Below are positions 43,373 to 52,032 of a DNA stretch of 52,812 bases, piece after piece. The position numbers and the translations under genes are program-made. The notes below the pieces were generated by a model. That model saw only the letters and a program-made list of their open reading frames with translations. It made no database searches and was not told the DNA's origin. Every line of letters begins with the position of its first letter. Within the stretch, counting starts at the first letter, position 1. This stretch comes from Leptospira hartskeerlii (lineage in GTDB: Bacteria > Spirochaetota > Leptospiria > Leptospirales > Leptospiraceae). The stretch covers positions 1-52,812 of the forward strand of contig NZ_NPDL01000005.1 of the NCBI RefSeq assembly GCF_002811475.1, given 5' to 3'.

Positions 43373-44058
43373 AGATTGCAACCCGGCGGAGATTGACCCG
43401 CAGGGCAAGCGCAACCTGTTGCGGCAACTCCCTTTGTGCAGGGATTACAAGCGGTTCCGACAGGGCAAAGAGATTGTGTAGAAGTAGAGCAGCTCGCCAC
43501 TGTGCAAGCAGTAGGATTGCAACTGGTGTTTGTCCCGCAATGGTCCGGATAGATAGAACTACATCTTGTAATCGGAGTGGACATATTAGAAGTGATGCCT
43601 GTATTCAATAATGCTCTTAACGTGAAAGTATAAACCTCACATTTTTGGAACATCTGCACTGGAGAGAATGGCTGGTAATTTTCGATTCCTTGAGTTACTA
43701 CATTAGAAGTAGAGGCCTGGAACGCCAATTGAGGGAAAGAAGGTTGGACCCCGTTTTCTAGATAAAGATTTGCGTTACTTAGAGTTTCTCCCGCAGAAGG
43801 GATCGCAAAAGTGATATAAAGATTATAACCAACGAACTGAGGTTCCATATTGGTGATATAATACTTTAGATCGTACTCTGGCTTATGAGTATCAATATTG
43901 TCGTATTTAGCAGTGATGGAAAAAATCTGGGGAACTCCAACCGGAGTTAAGAACACAAAAGGGGACTGGGTCACCTCAGTATTCGTTCCGCAAGAGGCAA
44001 AAAACAAAAAAAACGAGAATAAAACCGCCTGAACGACAGGGGTTTTTAGGTTGCCCAT
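43369..44058 (-). CDS. Putative lipoprotein with a Cys-rich tail
   Basis: From ATG 44058 the 229-residue product starts MGNLKTP, has a hydrophobic signal segment and Cys in FFASCGTN, a good lipobox. The middle (about 35-170) looks beta-rich. The last 60 residues hold about 13 cysteines with Thr, Ser, Ala and Pro (CGTNTSCNPTACTVASC, then GCACPAGQSPPGC), probably a disulfide-knotted extracellular or periplasmic domain. The longer frame to 44373 is antisense to the next gene and is rejected. Its TGA overlaps the rsmI ATG. Function unknown. Confidence 0.78.
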   Translation of the reverse strand: MGNLKTPVVQAVLFSFFLFFASCGTNTEVTQSPFVFLTPVGVPQIFSITAKYDNIDTHKPEYDLKYYITNMEPQFVGYNLYITFAIPSAGETLSNANLYLENGVQPSFPQLAFQASTSNVVTQGIENYQPFSPVQMFQKCEVYTFTLRALLNTGITSNMSTPITRCSSIYPDHCGTNTSCNPTACTVASCSTSTQSLCPVGTACNPCTKGVAATGCACPAGQSPPGCNL

Positions 44059-44152
44059 CTTTAGGGTATGTTGGATTCTAAATTTACAACCCACAAGGAT
44101 AGAATTCGACCTTGGAGTGGTCTTACAACTAAAAAAATGGGGCTCCCTCATC

Positions 44153-44875
44153 GTGACTAGAGTTCGAACATTATTAATTTCCGTAGTTTTTATAGTATTC
44201 TTCATCTTCTTATTGGTGATCTTATTTTGGACCGATGACGACAAATTAGACTCCAAAAATAAACAAAGCGAAGCGGAAGCTCTTGCAAGCGTTTTTGGTG
44301 GAGGAATGGGATCTAGTTCCGGAAGCTCCGGGAACGGGAAAACGGGTGCCGATCCTTCCTTGTTCGATTCCAATTCTGATTTTTATAAGGCCGGTAAAGC
44401 GGAATACCGTGAACCTGAGGTAGGGGGGGAACCTTCTTCCGAAAATAAACCTGGAGCGCCGGCGGCTGATTCGAATAACCCAGTAAATCCTCAAACTGGA
44501 AAACCATACACAAACGAAGAGATGGAAAGGTTCGCCCAATTAAAGGAGAAGTTTCCAAATAACTCTCTTCTTCCAAGCCGCATGAGCCCAGCGGAAAAAG
44601 AACAAAGAAAAGTTTTCGAACAAAGAGTATCCGAAGCGACTAGAGCAGTTTTAAGCCGCACAGCGTCCAAGGACCAAACAGTAACATATTACGATTATAT
44701 GGAGAAACAATCCAAGGATAGATTGGAGATCGTAAAATATTTGGTGGATCTGCAAAAAGGATCCGGAGATCCGGAACAAGAGAAAAAATTAGAGACCATC
44801 CAACAAACTATGATCCAACAATTGGAACAAGTGCAAAAGGATAAGCAAAGAGCTTACGAACAAGCTGGGCTTTAA
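44153..44875 (+). CDS. Membrane-anchored coiled-coil protein of unknown function
   Basis: From GTG 44153 the 240-residue product has one membrane helix (about 5-27, LLISVVFIVFFIFLLVILF) followed by an acidic, then Gly/Ser-rich linker (about 45-110) with low complexity. The C-terminal third is charged and helical, probably coiled coil (QTMIQQLEQVQKDKQRAYEQ). The topology suggests a periplasmic spacer and helical tip. The GTG has only a distant GGGG as ribosome binding site, and the upstream frame to 44051 overlaps the divergent lipoprotein start. The stop overlaps the convergent nadE by four bases. No family recognised. Confidence 0.7.
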   Translation: MTRVRTLLISVVFIVFFIFLLVILFWTDDDKLDSKNKQSEAEALASVFGGGMGSSSGSSGNGKTGADPSLFDSNSDFYKAGKAEYREPEVGGEPSSENKPGAPAADSNNPVNPQTGKPYTNEEMERFAQLKEKFPNNSLLPSRMSPAEKEQRKVFEQRVSEATRAVLSRTASKDQTVTYYDYMEKQSKDRLEIVKYLVDLQKGSGDPEQEKKLETIQQTMIQQLEQVQKDKQRAYEQAGL

Positions 44876-46761
44876 AAAGAAATCTCGCTCAAGATCGGAA
44901 AACGGAAGCTGGACTTAGGATCCAAACCGTATTCGTCCAAATGAAAAGAAGGTGGAAGCCTTTCTCTTTTCCATTGGCTTGCGGAGAATAATTTCAAAAA
45001 TTTCTTTTTGCCTTCTTCTGCTTCTTTTGCGTCGGACCATTCCTGGGACTCTAAAAGATTATCAGGAGATTTTCCGAGGAATACAAAATTCCTTTCTAAT
45101 TTTTGGAGAAGAGGATAAGGCATTAGGTCCTTTTCGTCTTCTTGTTTTTCGGAAAGTGGTTTTAGTTCGGCGGTAGGTTTAGAATTTAAAATTCCTTCCA
45201 GTGCATTTACCTTAGGAAGAATAATATCTTTTCCTTCGTGTATATTCTTTAGCCAAGAAAGTACAAATTCTTTACTCACACCTGTAAGAGGTGCAACAGA
45301 TCCGGAAGAGTCCCCGTCCATTGTGGTATATCCTACACTTGCCTCACTTCTATTTCCTGTGGAAAGTAGAAGATGCCCGTTCAGGTTAGCAAGCAACCAG
45401 ACAAGGGGAGATCTGACCCTTGCTTGTATATTTTGGAGTGCAAGATTATGATCTTTCCAATTCGGGACCAAACCCTTCACTGAAGAAATTTTTTCCAACA
45501 TGGATTTTACTTCCGAATCCACTGTGATCTCTGCATGAGTAAAACCTAATTCTTCAGAAAGTTGTTTTGCAGAATTTTTGGTTTGTTCCGAGTTGTTTTC
45601 CGTTCCTTGGAAAAGAGTGAATAGAAGATTTTTAGGCTCTAAGCCTAAGGATTCCAAATATTTGGATCCTAGTTCTTTCTCAGAGAATAAAATTCCGGCC
45701 TTTACAAGAAGTGCGCAGGCAGCGCTGTCCGCTCCTCCTGAAAGTGATAAAGTATAACCTTTCGTTTTGGATTTGATCAGATAATCAAATAGACCAAGAG
45801 AAGTTGCTCTGGTGAAATCTTGGAACAGATCCGATTTGTAGACTTGGACTGAATTATTAAAATTCTTTTGGGTTTTGAGAGGAAGTATCTCTATTCTTTG
45901 CAGGCCTTTTCCTCTGGATCTAAATTCTCTTGTGCCGGACGATCTAAAATTTCTTGCACGATTAGATCTAAGTTCGGTAGAGTCTAGATCCAAATGTGTA
46001 CTTTCAAAATCCGTAAAATGAAGTTTGGGACCTTCTTGTTTTACATTTCCGTCTACGATCCCCATACAACCGCCTTCGAAGATCAGACGGCCTGATTCGT
46101 TCCCATCCAAATTTGCATAAAGAATTGCAGTGGAAGAACTGCGAGAAGACTCCGAGAACATTTTTTTACGGATCTCTTGTTTTCCCAAAGCAAAGTGGGA
46201 AGCTCCGGGAGAAAGGATGAGATCCGCTCCAGCTTCTACCAAATATTGACCGGGTCTTGTTTGGACCCAGGAGTCCTCGCAGATCTCAATTCCAAAATTG
46301 AAATCTGCACTTTCAAAAAGTAAGGAACCGAAAGGAAGTTCTGATCCGTCAGGAGTGATCGCATAATTTCTGGATTCTTCTCCTTTTGTGAACCATCTGT
46401 TTTCGTAATGTACTCCAGTTTGAGCCAGGTTTTGTTTTGGGACGAGTCCTAGTATTTTACCATTTTGCAAAACTGCGGATACATTGAATAGATAAGGGCT
46501 TTGGAAGAATGGAAGTCCAACAATGACAGTTTTGCCGGATGTCGCTTTTGCGATCTCCAAAAGACTTTTCCAGGATTGTTCCCAAACCCAGGGAAAATAA
46601 AAAGTGTCCTCACAACCATAGCCTGAAATGCAGAGTTCCGGAAAAAGGATCAAAGAAGAATTTTCGTTGGCTTGGATTGCAGCCAGGATCTTCTCTCGAT
46701 TTCCTTTAAAATCTAAGGCGGTCGTTTTTAAACTTACTGCTGTGCAACGATAGACGGACAT
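44872..46761 (-). CDS. nadE: Glutamine-dependent NAD+ synthetase
   Basis: Final step of NAD synthesis: amidates nicotinate adenine dinucleotide using ammonia released from glutamine. The 629-residue protein fuses an N-terminal CN-hydrolase glutaminase with its Glu-Lys-Cys triad (FPELCISGYG, VPKQNLAQTG, ICEDSWV) to a C-terminal synthetase with the P-loop SLSGGADSAAC and STGNRSEASVGY. Both halves are complete. AGGAGCG lies just before the ATG. A copy of the dispersed palindrome lies in the 75-bp gap behind waaA on the same strand. Confidence 0.96.
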   Translation of the reverse strand: MSVYRCTAVSLKTTALDFKGNREKILAAIQANENSSLILFPELCISGYGCEDTFYFPWVWEQSWKSLLEIAKATSGKTVIVGLPFFQSPYLFNVSAVLQNGKILGLVPKQNLAQTGVHYENRWFTKGEESRNYAITPDGSELPFGSLLFESADFNFGIEICEDSWVQTRPGQYLVEAGADLILSPGASHFALGKQEIRKKMFSESSRSSSTAILYANLDGNESGRLIFEGGCMGIVDGNVKQEGPKLHFTDFESTHLDLDSTELRSNRARNFRSSGTREFRSRGKGLQRIEILPLKTQKNFNNSVQVYKSDLFQDFTRATSLGLFDYLIKSKTKGYTLSLSGGADSAACALLVKAGILFSEKELGSKYLESLGLEPKNLLFTLFQGTENNSEQTKNSAKQLSEELGFTHAEITVDSEVKSMLEKISSVKGLVPNWKDHNLALQNIQARVRSPLVWLLANLNGHLLLSTGNRSEASVGYTTMDGDSSGSVAPLTGVSKEFVLSWLKNIHEGKDIILPKVNALEGILNSKPTAELKPLSEKQEDEKDLMPYPLLQKLERNFVFLGKSPDNLLESQEWSDAKEAEEGKKKFLKLFSASQWKRERLPPSFHLDEYGLDPKSSFRFPILSEISF

Positions 46762-46813
46762 TTCGCTCCTAGTATCCTCAATTGGGACTTAGAGACAAGG
46801 ATATTTCGTCGAC

Positions 46814-46827
46814 GTAGGAGTTCCAAC
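46814..46827 (+). repeat. Dispersed palindrome variant, copy 4
   Basis: GTAGGAGTTCCAAC, fitting the same GTNGGARYTCCNAC pattern as the copies at 4580 and 11050, in the gap between waaA and nadE. Confidence 0.5.
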
Positions 46828-46836
46828 ATAGGCCGC

Positions 46837-48069
46837 CTATCTTCGAATCTCTTCGTAAATCCTTTCTGCGGCTCCTCTGCCTGTTTCCACAAATTGGCGA
46901 TTTGAAAAACGAATTGCTTCTCTTCTTTCTGAGCTTAGTTGCAGTATTTCTAAAACTTCTTCTTTGGTACGGATAATGAATAGTCCGCCTCTATGATTTA
47001 GCTCTATTGCCTCCGGAGCATGTGTGATCCTTGGGCCGCTTAAAAGTGGAAGTCCGAAGTAAGCAGGTTCCAGAACATTATGAACTCTATTATGTAAAGC
47101 CCCGCCTACGTATGCAAAATCTGCGGCTCTATATGCATGGGCCAATATCCCGAGTACATCGAATAAGATCACTCTAGAAGAAATAGAATCAAACTCAGCA
47201 TGAGAATACAAAGTATAATCGTCAGTAAATGATCTGATCTTGGATTCTAACTGAGTGATCCTTGCAGGATCCGTTTTATGTGGGAAGATCCAAAACGCAG
47301 TGTTTTTGAGAGAAGGTTCTTTCAGAAGAGGAAGAAGCAATTTTTCACAAGGCTCATAAGTGGAGGCGAGTAAAAATACCGGAGAGAATGGATAATTTTT
47401 GGGTCTTTTAAATTCTCTTTGGCTTGTTTCTATTTTTTGGATCACAGAATCGAATCTGGAATCTCCCAATGTCTTGATGAAATTTTTACCGAGTAATTCT
47501 TTGAACTTCTCTTCTCCGGAAGAATGAGAAGTTAAAATTTTATCAAATAGTGAAAATGCTGCCTTGTAGAATTTTCTCTTTAGAAATCCTTTCGGAGGAG
47601 TGATGACTGCAGAAGCAAGGATAGTTTGGATCCTTCTTCTTTTAGCAGCTAAAAGTAAATTAGGCCAGCGATCCCAGGCCATACACACTAAAACTTGAGG
47701 TGAAAATTTATCTAAGATAAAATCATAACTCCAAGGAAAATCTAAAGGAAGACGAAATTTCAGATCTGCAGGAAAAGCTTCCAGACTAGAATCTCTAACC
47801 GAATCGGAGAATACACTTTGAAGAAGAAAAGTTTCCGGCTCCTTCTTCTTATATACTAAAGCGAGCGCTTTGCACTGGTCCAGTTCTCCAACCGAGGCTG
47901 CGTGTAACCAAATTACTTTTTGGGCTTTGGGCGCGAATGGGTAGGAGAGTATCCTTCTTTTATCTTCCTTTCTGGTTTTTAGAAAATTTTTTGCGCCCGG
48001 AATGAGTAATGAGAAAATGAAAATCCAGGGCCAAAGAAGGATCGTCAAAATCCGATACGTTATTAGCAT
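46837..48069 (-). CDS. waaA: 3-deoxy-D-manno-octulosonic acid (Kdo) transferase
   Basis: GT30 glycosyltransferase that adds Kdo to the lipid A precursor at the inner membrane, the first sugar of lipopolysaccharide. It has 410 residues: an N-terminal membrane anchor (LLWPWIFIFSLLIPGA), the catalytic-base region WLHAASVGELDQC, and in the C-terminal half YVGGALHNRVHNVLEPAYFGLPLLSGP, the sugar-nucleotide motif. Its ATG lies only six bases from the ATG of the divergent HAD gene. An AGGAGA is present but rather far (13 bases). Confidence 0.93.
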   Translation of the reverse strand: MLITYRILTILLWPWIFIFSLLIPGAKNFLKTRKEDKRRILSYPFAPKAQKVIWLHAASVGELDQCKALALVYKKKEPETFLLQSVFSDSVRDSSLEAFPADLKFRLPLDFPWSYDFILDKFSPQVLVCMAWDRWPNLLLAAKRRRIQTILASAVITPPKGFLKRKFYKAAFSLFDKILTSHSSGEEKFKELLGKNFIKTLGDSRFDSVIQKIETSQREFKRPKNYPFSPVFLLASTYEPCEKLLLPLLKEPSLKNTAFWIFPHKTDPARITQLESKIRSFTDDYTLYSHAEFDSISSRVILFDVLGILAHAYRAADFAYVGGALHNRVHNVLEPAYFGLPLLSGPRITHAPEAIELNHRGGLFIIRTKEEVLEILQLSSERREAIRFSNRQFVETGRGAAERIYEEIRR

Positions 48070-48075
48070 AGTGGT

Positions 48076-48693
48076 ATGAGATCTCCTCTTTTTGTATTCG
48101 ACCTAATGGATACCCTGATCCAGGACCCATTCCATCTGGCCTTAAAAGAACTTTTGCCCAGAGAACATTGGGAAGATTTTAAGAACGGTCGGGAAAAGCA
48201 AGCCTTCTTAGATTTCGAAATGGGAAGAATTGAAGAAGAGGATTTTTTCCGGAGATTTTATTTGGATTCTCATAAGGATAAGGGACTTCCTCATCCTAAG
48301 GATCTAAAGGAAAAGATGTTTTCCAAGATCACTCCTATCACTGAAACTTTGGAGATCGTAAAAAGTTTAAGGTCCAAAGGTTTTTCAGTGATTCTCGCTA
48401 GTAATTATTCGATCTGGTACAAAGAAGTTATGAAATTTCCAGAGATAGGAGAACTTTTGCATTCTTTGGATGCTTTGTATTTTTCCTGTGAGATGGGTGT
48501 CCGAAAACCTGCCCAAGAATATTTCCAATGGATAGAGACTGATTTTCCCGGAAAAGATTATGTATTCATAGATGATAATCCGACCAATGTGGAAGTCGCT
48601 GGTTATATGAACTGGAATGCATTTAAGTTTAATCCTAAAAAACCGGGAGAGCTGAAGGAGTTCCTTACAGAGCAGTACCCCAATTGTCTTTGA
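48076..48693 (+). CDS. HAD-superfamily hydrolase with altered first motif
   Basis: A 205-residue haloacid-dehalogenase-type protein, probably a small-molecule phosphatase. Motif I is FDLMDTLI (Asp9 nucleophile, Thr13), but the usual general acid/base Asp two residues on is Met11. Motif II is LASNYS, motif III is a Lys near VRKPAQEY, and motif IV is FIDDNPTNVE. The Met form is seen in some other HAD subfamilies, so activity is not excluded. There is no cap-size clue beyond a C1 helical cap. It starts six bases from the divergent waaA and its end overlaps the convergent FlaA gene by 29 bases. Confidence 0.85.
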   Translation: MRSPLFVFDLMDTLIQDPFHLALKELLPREHWEDFKNGREKQAFLDFEMGRIEEEDFFRRFYLDSHKDKGLPHPKDLKEKMFSKITPITETLEIVKSLRSKGFSVILASNYSIWYKEVMKFPEIGELLHSLDALYFSCEMGVRKPAQEYFQWIETDFPGKDYVFIDDNPTNVEVAGYMNWNAFKFNPKKPGELKEFLTEQYPNCL

Positions 48694-49405
48694 CCTCTGC
48701 TCCAGGATAAGATTCTTCTCTGCTATCGATCAATATTCCTAAACGATCCATATAAAAATAAAATTCACCTTTTGGTTGGAAAGGATTCGGTTTGATCCGG
48801 ATAGAAACGAGCTCCAAAGGAAATCTAAGAGATTGGTTTAGCCTGATATTTTTTGCGGGAACTGCAATTTGGGTCTCTATTCTTTTCCAACCATCAAACT
48901 TAAGATCTCCTAATTCAATGACGATCTCTTTGGATTTTTTCTGATGAAATACCAATTCTAAAACCACGTTATGATTATTTGAGTAAGCCCAGAAAAACAC
49001 TCTTGTTGGAATTCCGATCGGGAGACGGATCGGTTCCTTAGGTCTAATCTCCAGATGTTCATGTTTAGGATTTTCGAAGAATGTTTGGACCATCATGGAT
49101 CTGTATTCTTCTTTGGGAGATGCCTTGTATAATTCTCTTTCTTTTAGGAATGCTTGGGAGTCCGGGACCTGAGAAACATAGTCTATCCTATTTAAGAAGG
49201 AAACTCCTCTATAAACTTCCCAAGGTCTTTCTCCTTCGAAAGAATCCACTAGAAAAAGATTGTAATGCTTCCAATCGATTAGTACTTTTTCTAATTGAAG
49301 GACTCTGCTTGCCTCGTCTTGGTCTCTTTTGACGGGAGGTGCCCAGGTCGGTTTAGGAAGGATCCATAAACTTAGGCAAAGGCAGAATAGAACGGTCCGG
49401 ATCAC
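48665..49405 (-). CDS. FlaA-family flagellar filament outer layer protein
   Basis: FlaA proteins form the sheath of the periplasmic flagellar filament in spirochaetes. This 246-residue product has a signal peptide (LFCLCLSLWILPKPTWA), VDSFEGERPWEV near the N-terminus, the IRLPIGIPTRVFFWAYSNN segment, LKFDGWKRI, and the FYFYMDRLGILIDSREESYPG ending typical of the family. Start is GTG 49405 with a weak ribosome binding site. It is alone rather than in the tandem flaA1/flaA2 pair known in Leptospira, so it may be one of the additional FlaA-like proteins. It overlaps the HAD gene by 29 bases at the 3' end. Confidence 0.82.
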   Translation of the reverse strand: MIRTVLFCLCLSLWILPKPTWAPPVKRDQDEASRVLQLEKVLIDWKHYNLFLVDSFEGERPWEVYRGVSFLNRIDYVSQVPDSQAFLKERELYKASPKEEYRSMMVQTFFENPKHEHLEIRPKEPIRLPIGIPTRVFFWAYSNNHNVVLELVFHQKKSKEIVIELGDLKFDGWKRIETQIAVPAKNIRLNQSLRFPLELVSIRIKPNPFQPKGEFYFYMDRLGILIDSREESYPGAEVKDNWGTAL

Positions 49406-49504
49406 TCTAGATCTTTCGGTAGATTTTGTGGATCTCCTAATAAGAAGCCGGGTTTTTTGCCGAATTCCGGTGTTTTCAAAGCCGATAATTCTAAAAGGTA
49501 TTTT

Positions 49505-50185
49505 ATGAACCGGGATATTCTCAAAATCCTACTGAGCGGACTTCTAATTCTGCTACTTGGATCTCTTGCATTTTATTTATATGTGGAAAGGGATCGGATC
49601 GCAGCTTGGTATAAGGACAAAAATGTCCAAGTAGAGGAGAAGTCCCAGCCAGAGCGGACCATTCTTACTCCGGAAGAAGTACCTGACGGAAAAGATCTAT
49701 CTTCTCCGAACCAAAACTTTGACTCTGATTTTTCCAAACCTAAGGATACTGTCACCGAACCTTCTTCTCAACCTTTGCCAAAAGACTATGAGCCAGGTTT
49801 AGGAAAAGAGAAGAAGGATCCACTCTCTACAAAAACTTCTGAGAAACCGGAGACAAAGGTTACTGAAACTACTGATCTTCCTAAAAGAGAAGAGATGGAT
49901 CGTCCTAGAACAAAAATTAGGGACGAAAGTTTAGTGGAATACGACGACGGTCCTAAACTCAAAAAAGAAAAACGTCATTCTAAAAAGATTAAGAAAAGAA
50001 GAATGGCTCATTCTTCAGTAAATGCTAAGATATATTCTTTGGAAAAAAGAGTAGGGCGTTTAGAAAAAAAATTGGGAATGAAAAACGGATCACCTAAAAA
50101 GAAGAGTAAGATCTCCTTACGTAAACGTGTGGAAATCTTGGAACAGGAAGTTTCCGGTCTGAAAAAAAAGTCCAAGTCAGAATAG
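49505..50185 (+). CDS. Membrane-anchored Lys-rich coiled-coil protein
   Basis: The 226-residue product from ATG 49505 (preceded by AAAAGG) has one membrane helix at about 6-24 (ILLSGLLILLLGSLAFYLYV), then a long charged and disordered middle rich in Pro, Glu, Ser and Lys. The C-terminal 70 residues are very basic with heptad-like runs (KIYSLEKRVGRLEKKLG, RVEILEQEVSGL). It may bind nucleic acid or an acidic partner. No family recognised. yggS and proC follow on the same strand. Confidence 0.7.
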   Translation: MNRDILKILLSGLLILLLGSLAFYLYVERDRIAAWYKDKNVQVEEKSQPERTILTPEEVPDGKDLSSPNQNFDSDFSKPKDTVTEPSSQPLPKDYEPGLGKEKKDPLSTKTSEKPETKVTETTDLPKREEMDRPRTKIRDESLVEYDDGPKLKKEKRHSKKIKKRRMAHSSVNAKIYSLEKRVGRLEKKLGMKNGSPKKKSKISLRKRVEILEQEVSGLKKKSKSE

Positions 50186-50199
50186 TTTCCTAGAAAGTC

Positions 50200-50865
50200 G
50201 TGGGAGTTTCAGAAAATTATAAAACGATCATTCAAGAACTGGAGTCCCTAAAACCTGTAGGAACTCCAACACTCATCGCAGTTTCTAAATTCCAACCCAA
50301 AGAAAAAGTCCAAGAAGCAATTGCCGGAGGAGTAATCCATTTCGGCGAAAATAGAGTCCAAGAAGGGATCGAAAAATTTTCCGACTTGGGAAAACCTGAA
50401 AAAGATTTTATACTACATCATATAGGTCCCGTACAATCTTCTCACATCCGAAAATATGCAGGACTTTATTCATTCGTTCATGGAGTAGGTTCGCAAAAAG
50501 TCCTAGAGGAATTGAAAAGAAGAATGGACGGGGACCGCTGGAAGATACGTTACTTCCTACAAGTCAATCTAACAAAAGAAGATTCGAAATCAGGATTTTC
50601 GAAAGAAGAAGTTTTGGGCCTTCTTCGAAACAAAGAAACTCTCAGCTCTGAGTTCTGTATATTAGAAGGTTTTATGACAATGGGTCCAAGCTCAGGCGAT
50701 CCGGAAGAAACCCGCAAAGTGTTTAGAGAGATTGCCGAGCTTCGAAAAGAATTTTGCCCCCAAGGAAAGTTATCCATGGGAATGTCAGGCGATTACAGGA
50801 TTGCATTGGAAGAAGGTAGCGATTATCTTAGGATCGGAACCGCAATATTCGGAGAAAGAACATGA
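50200..50865 (+). CDS. yggS: YggS/PROSC-family PLP homeostasis protein
   Basis: Single-domain alanine-racemase-like barrel that binds pyridoxal phosphate and buffers its level; no catalytic activity is known for the family. The 221-residue product has the PLP lysine in IAVSKFQP, then HFGENRVQEG, HHIGPVQSSH and MGMSGDYRIALEEG, as expected. GTG start at 50200. An exact copy of the 14-bp dispersed repeat is embedded at 50257-50270, encoding VGTP. It overlaps proC by four bases (ATGA), the usual yggS-proC arrangement. Confidence 0.93.
   Translation: MGVSENYKTIIQELESLKPVGTPTLIAVSKFQPKEKVQEAIAGGVIHFGENRVQEGIEKFSDLGKPEKDFILHHIGPVQSSHIRKYAGLYSFVHGVGSQKVLEELKRRMDGDRWKIRYFLQVNLTKEDSKSGFSKEEVLGLLRNKETLSSEFCILEGFMTMGPSSGDPEETRKVFREIAELRKEFCPQGKLSMGMSGDYRIALEEGSDYLRIGTAIFGERT
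50257..50270 (-). repeat. Dispersed 14-bp hyphenated palindrome inside yggS
   Basis: The exact reverse complement of the copies at 4580 and 11050, lying inside the yggS reading frame just before the PLP-lysine segment. It could be a sequence that expanded into the coding region or a coincidence of codon choice. Confidence 0.5.
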
Positions 50866-51641
50866 AATATAATAAAATTGGTATCATAGGCTGCGGGAAT
50901 ATGGGAGGAGCGATCTATCATTCTCTCCAATCTAGAAAAATTGATGTGATCGGTTATGATCCTTATCTAGATCCAAAAAAAGCAGAGGGAATGGTTTTGG
51001 AATCTGATTGGTCCAATTTCCAAAAGAAAGCGGATCTTCTTATCTTAGCAATAAAACCTGCAGAGGTTTCTAAAACTCTTAGATCTTTAGAGGCTCCTAA
51101 AGCAATTCTATCTGTGGCAGCAGGCATTGACACAAAGATACTTTCTTCTTCTGCTCCTGTTGGATCTAAGGTAGTACGTATCATGCCGAATCTCCCTATT
51201 CTCGTAGGGAAGGGCGCGTTGGGTTACTACGGAGATAAGGAACTATACGAAAGTCTAAAGGAGATTTTCTCACCAATCTCTTATTGTTTGGAACTTTCTA
51301 AAGAAGAACTATTGGATGCTGTGACTGGACTCTCCGGTTCGGGCCCTGCTTATGTACTTCGGTTTATCCAAAGTTTGGCAGAAGGTGGAGTTGCCTCCGG
51401 TTTGACATACTCTCAAGCATTAGAGCTTTCCATACAAACTGTGATAGGTGGTGCGGAATTACTTGCAAAAGAATTGGAAAAGAATCCTGATACTCATCCT
51501 GAAGTTTTGAAAAATAAAGTAACTTCTCCTGGCGGAACTACAATTGCAGGTTTGGAAGAGTTGGAGAAGAATAAGTTTCCCTTTGCTGTTATCTCTGCAG
51601 TGAAAAGAGCAACTGAACGTTCTAAGGAGTTAGGAAACTAA
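50862..51641 (+). CDS. proC: Pyrroline-5-carboxylate reductase
   Basis: Reduces pyrroline-5-carboxylate to proline with NAD(P)H, the last step of proline synthesis. The 259-residue protein has the Rossmann start IGIIGCGNMGGAI, VRIMPNLPILVGKGALG, and the C-terminal signature (LSGSGPAYVLRFIQSL and VTSPGGTTIAGLEELE). The start overlaps the yggS stop. An initiator tRNA gene on the opposite strand follows 119 bp downstream. Confidence 0.96.
   Translation: MKYNKIGIIGCGNMGGAIYHSLQSRKIDVIGYDPYLDPKKAEGMVLESDWSNFQKKADLLILAIKPAEVSKTLRSLEAPKAILSVAAGIDTKILSSSAPVGSKVVRIMPNLPILVGKGALGYYGDKELYESLKEIFSPISYCLELSKEELLDAVTGLSGSGPAYVLRFIQSLAEGGVASGLTYSQALELSIQTVIGGAELLAKELEKNPDTHPEVLKNKVTSPGGTTIAGLEELEKNKFPFAVISAVKRATERSKELGN

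Positions 51642-52032
<391 letters not shown>

Noticed and set aside
43941..43966. GGGGAACTCCAACC resembling the dispersed palindrome
   Set aside because: It lacks the leading GT and lies in a coding region, so it does not fit the pattern.
44059..44373. N-terminal extension of the Cys-rich lipoprotein frame
   Set aside because: It is antisense to the start of the anchored coiled-coil gene, and the real signal peptide begins at 44058.
49482..49504. GCCGATAA, the flagellar sigma-28 -10 octamer, just before the Lys-rich gene
   Set aside because: No matching -35 (TAAA-type) at 15 bp, and the octamer is expected about once or twice by chance in both strands. A similar one at 33633 also lacks a -35.
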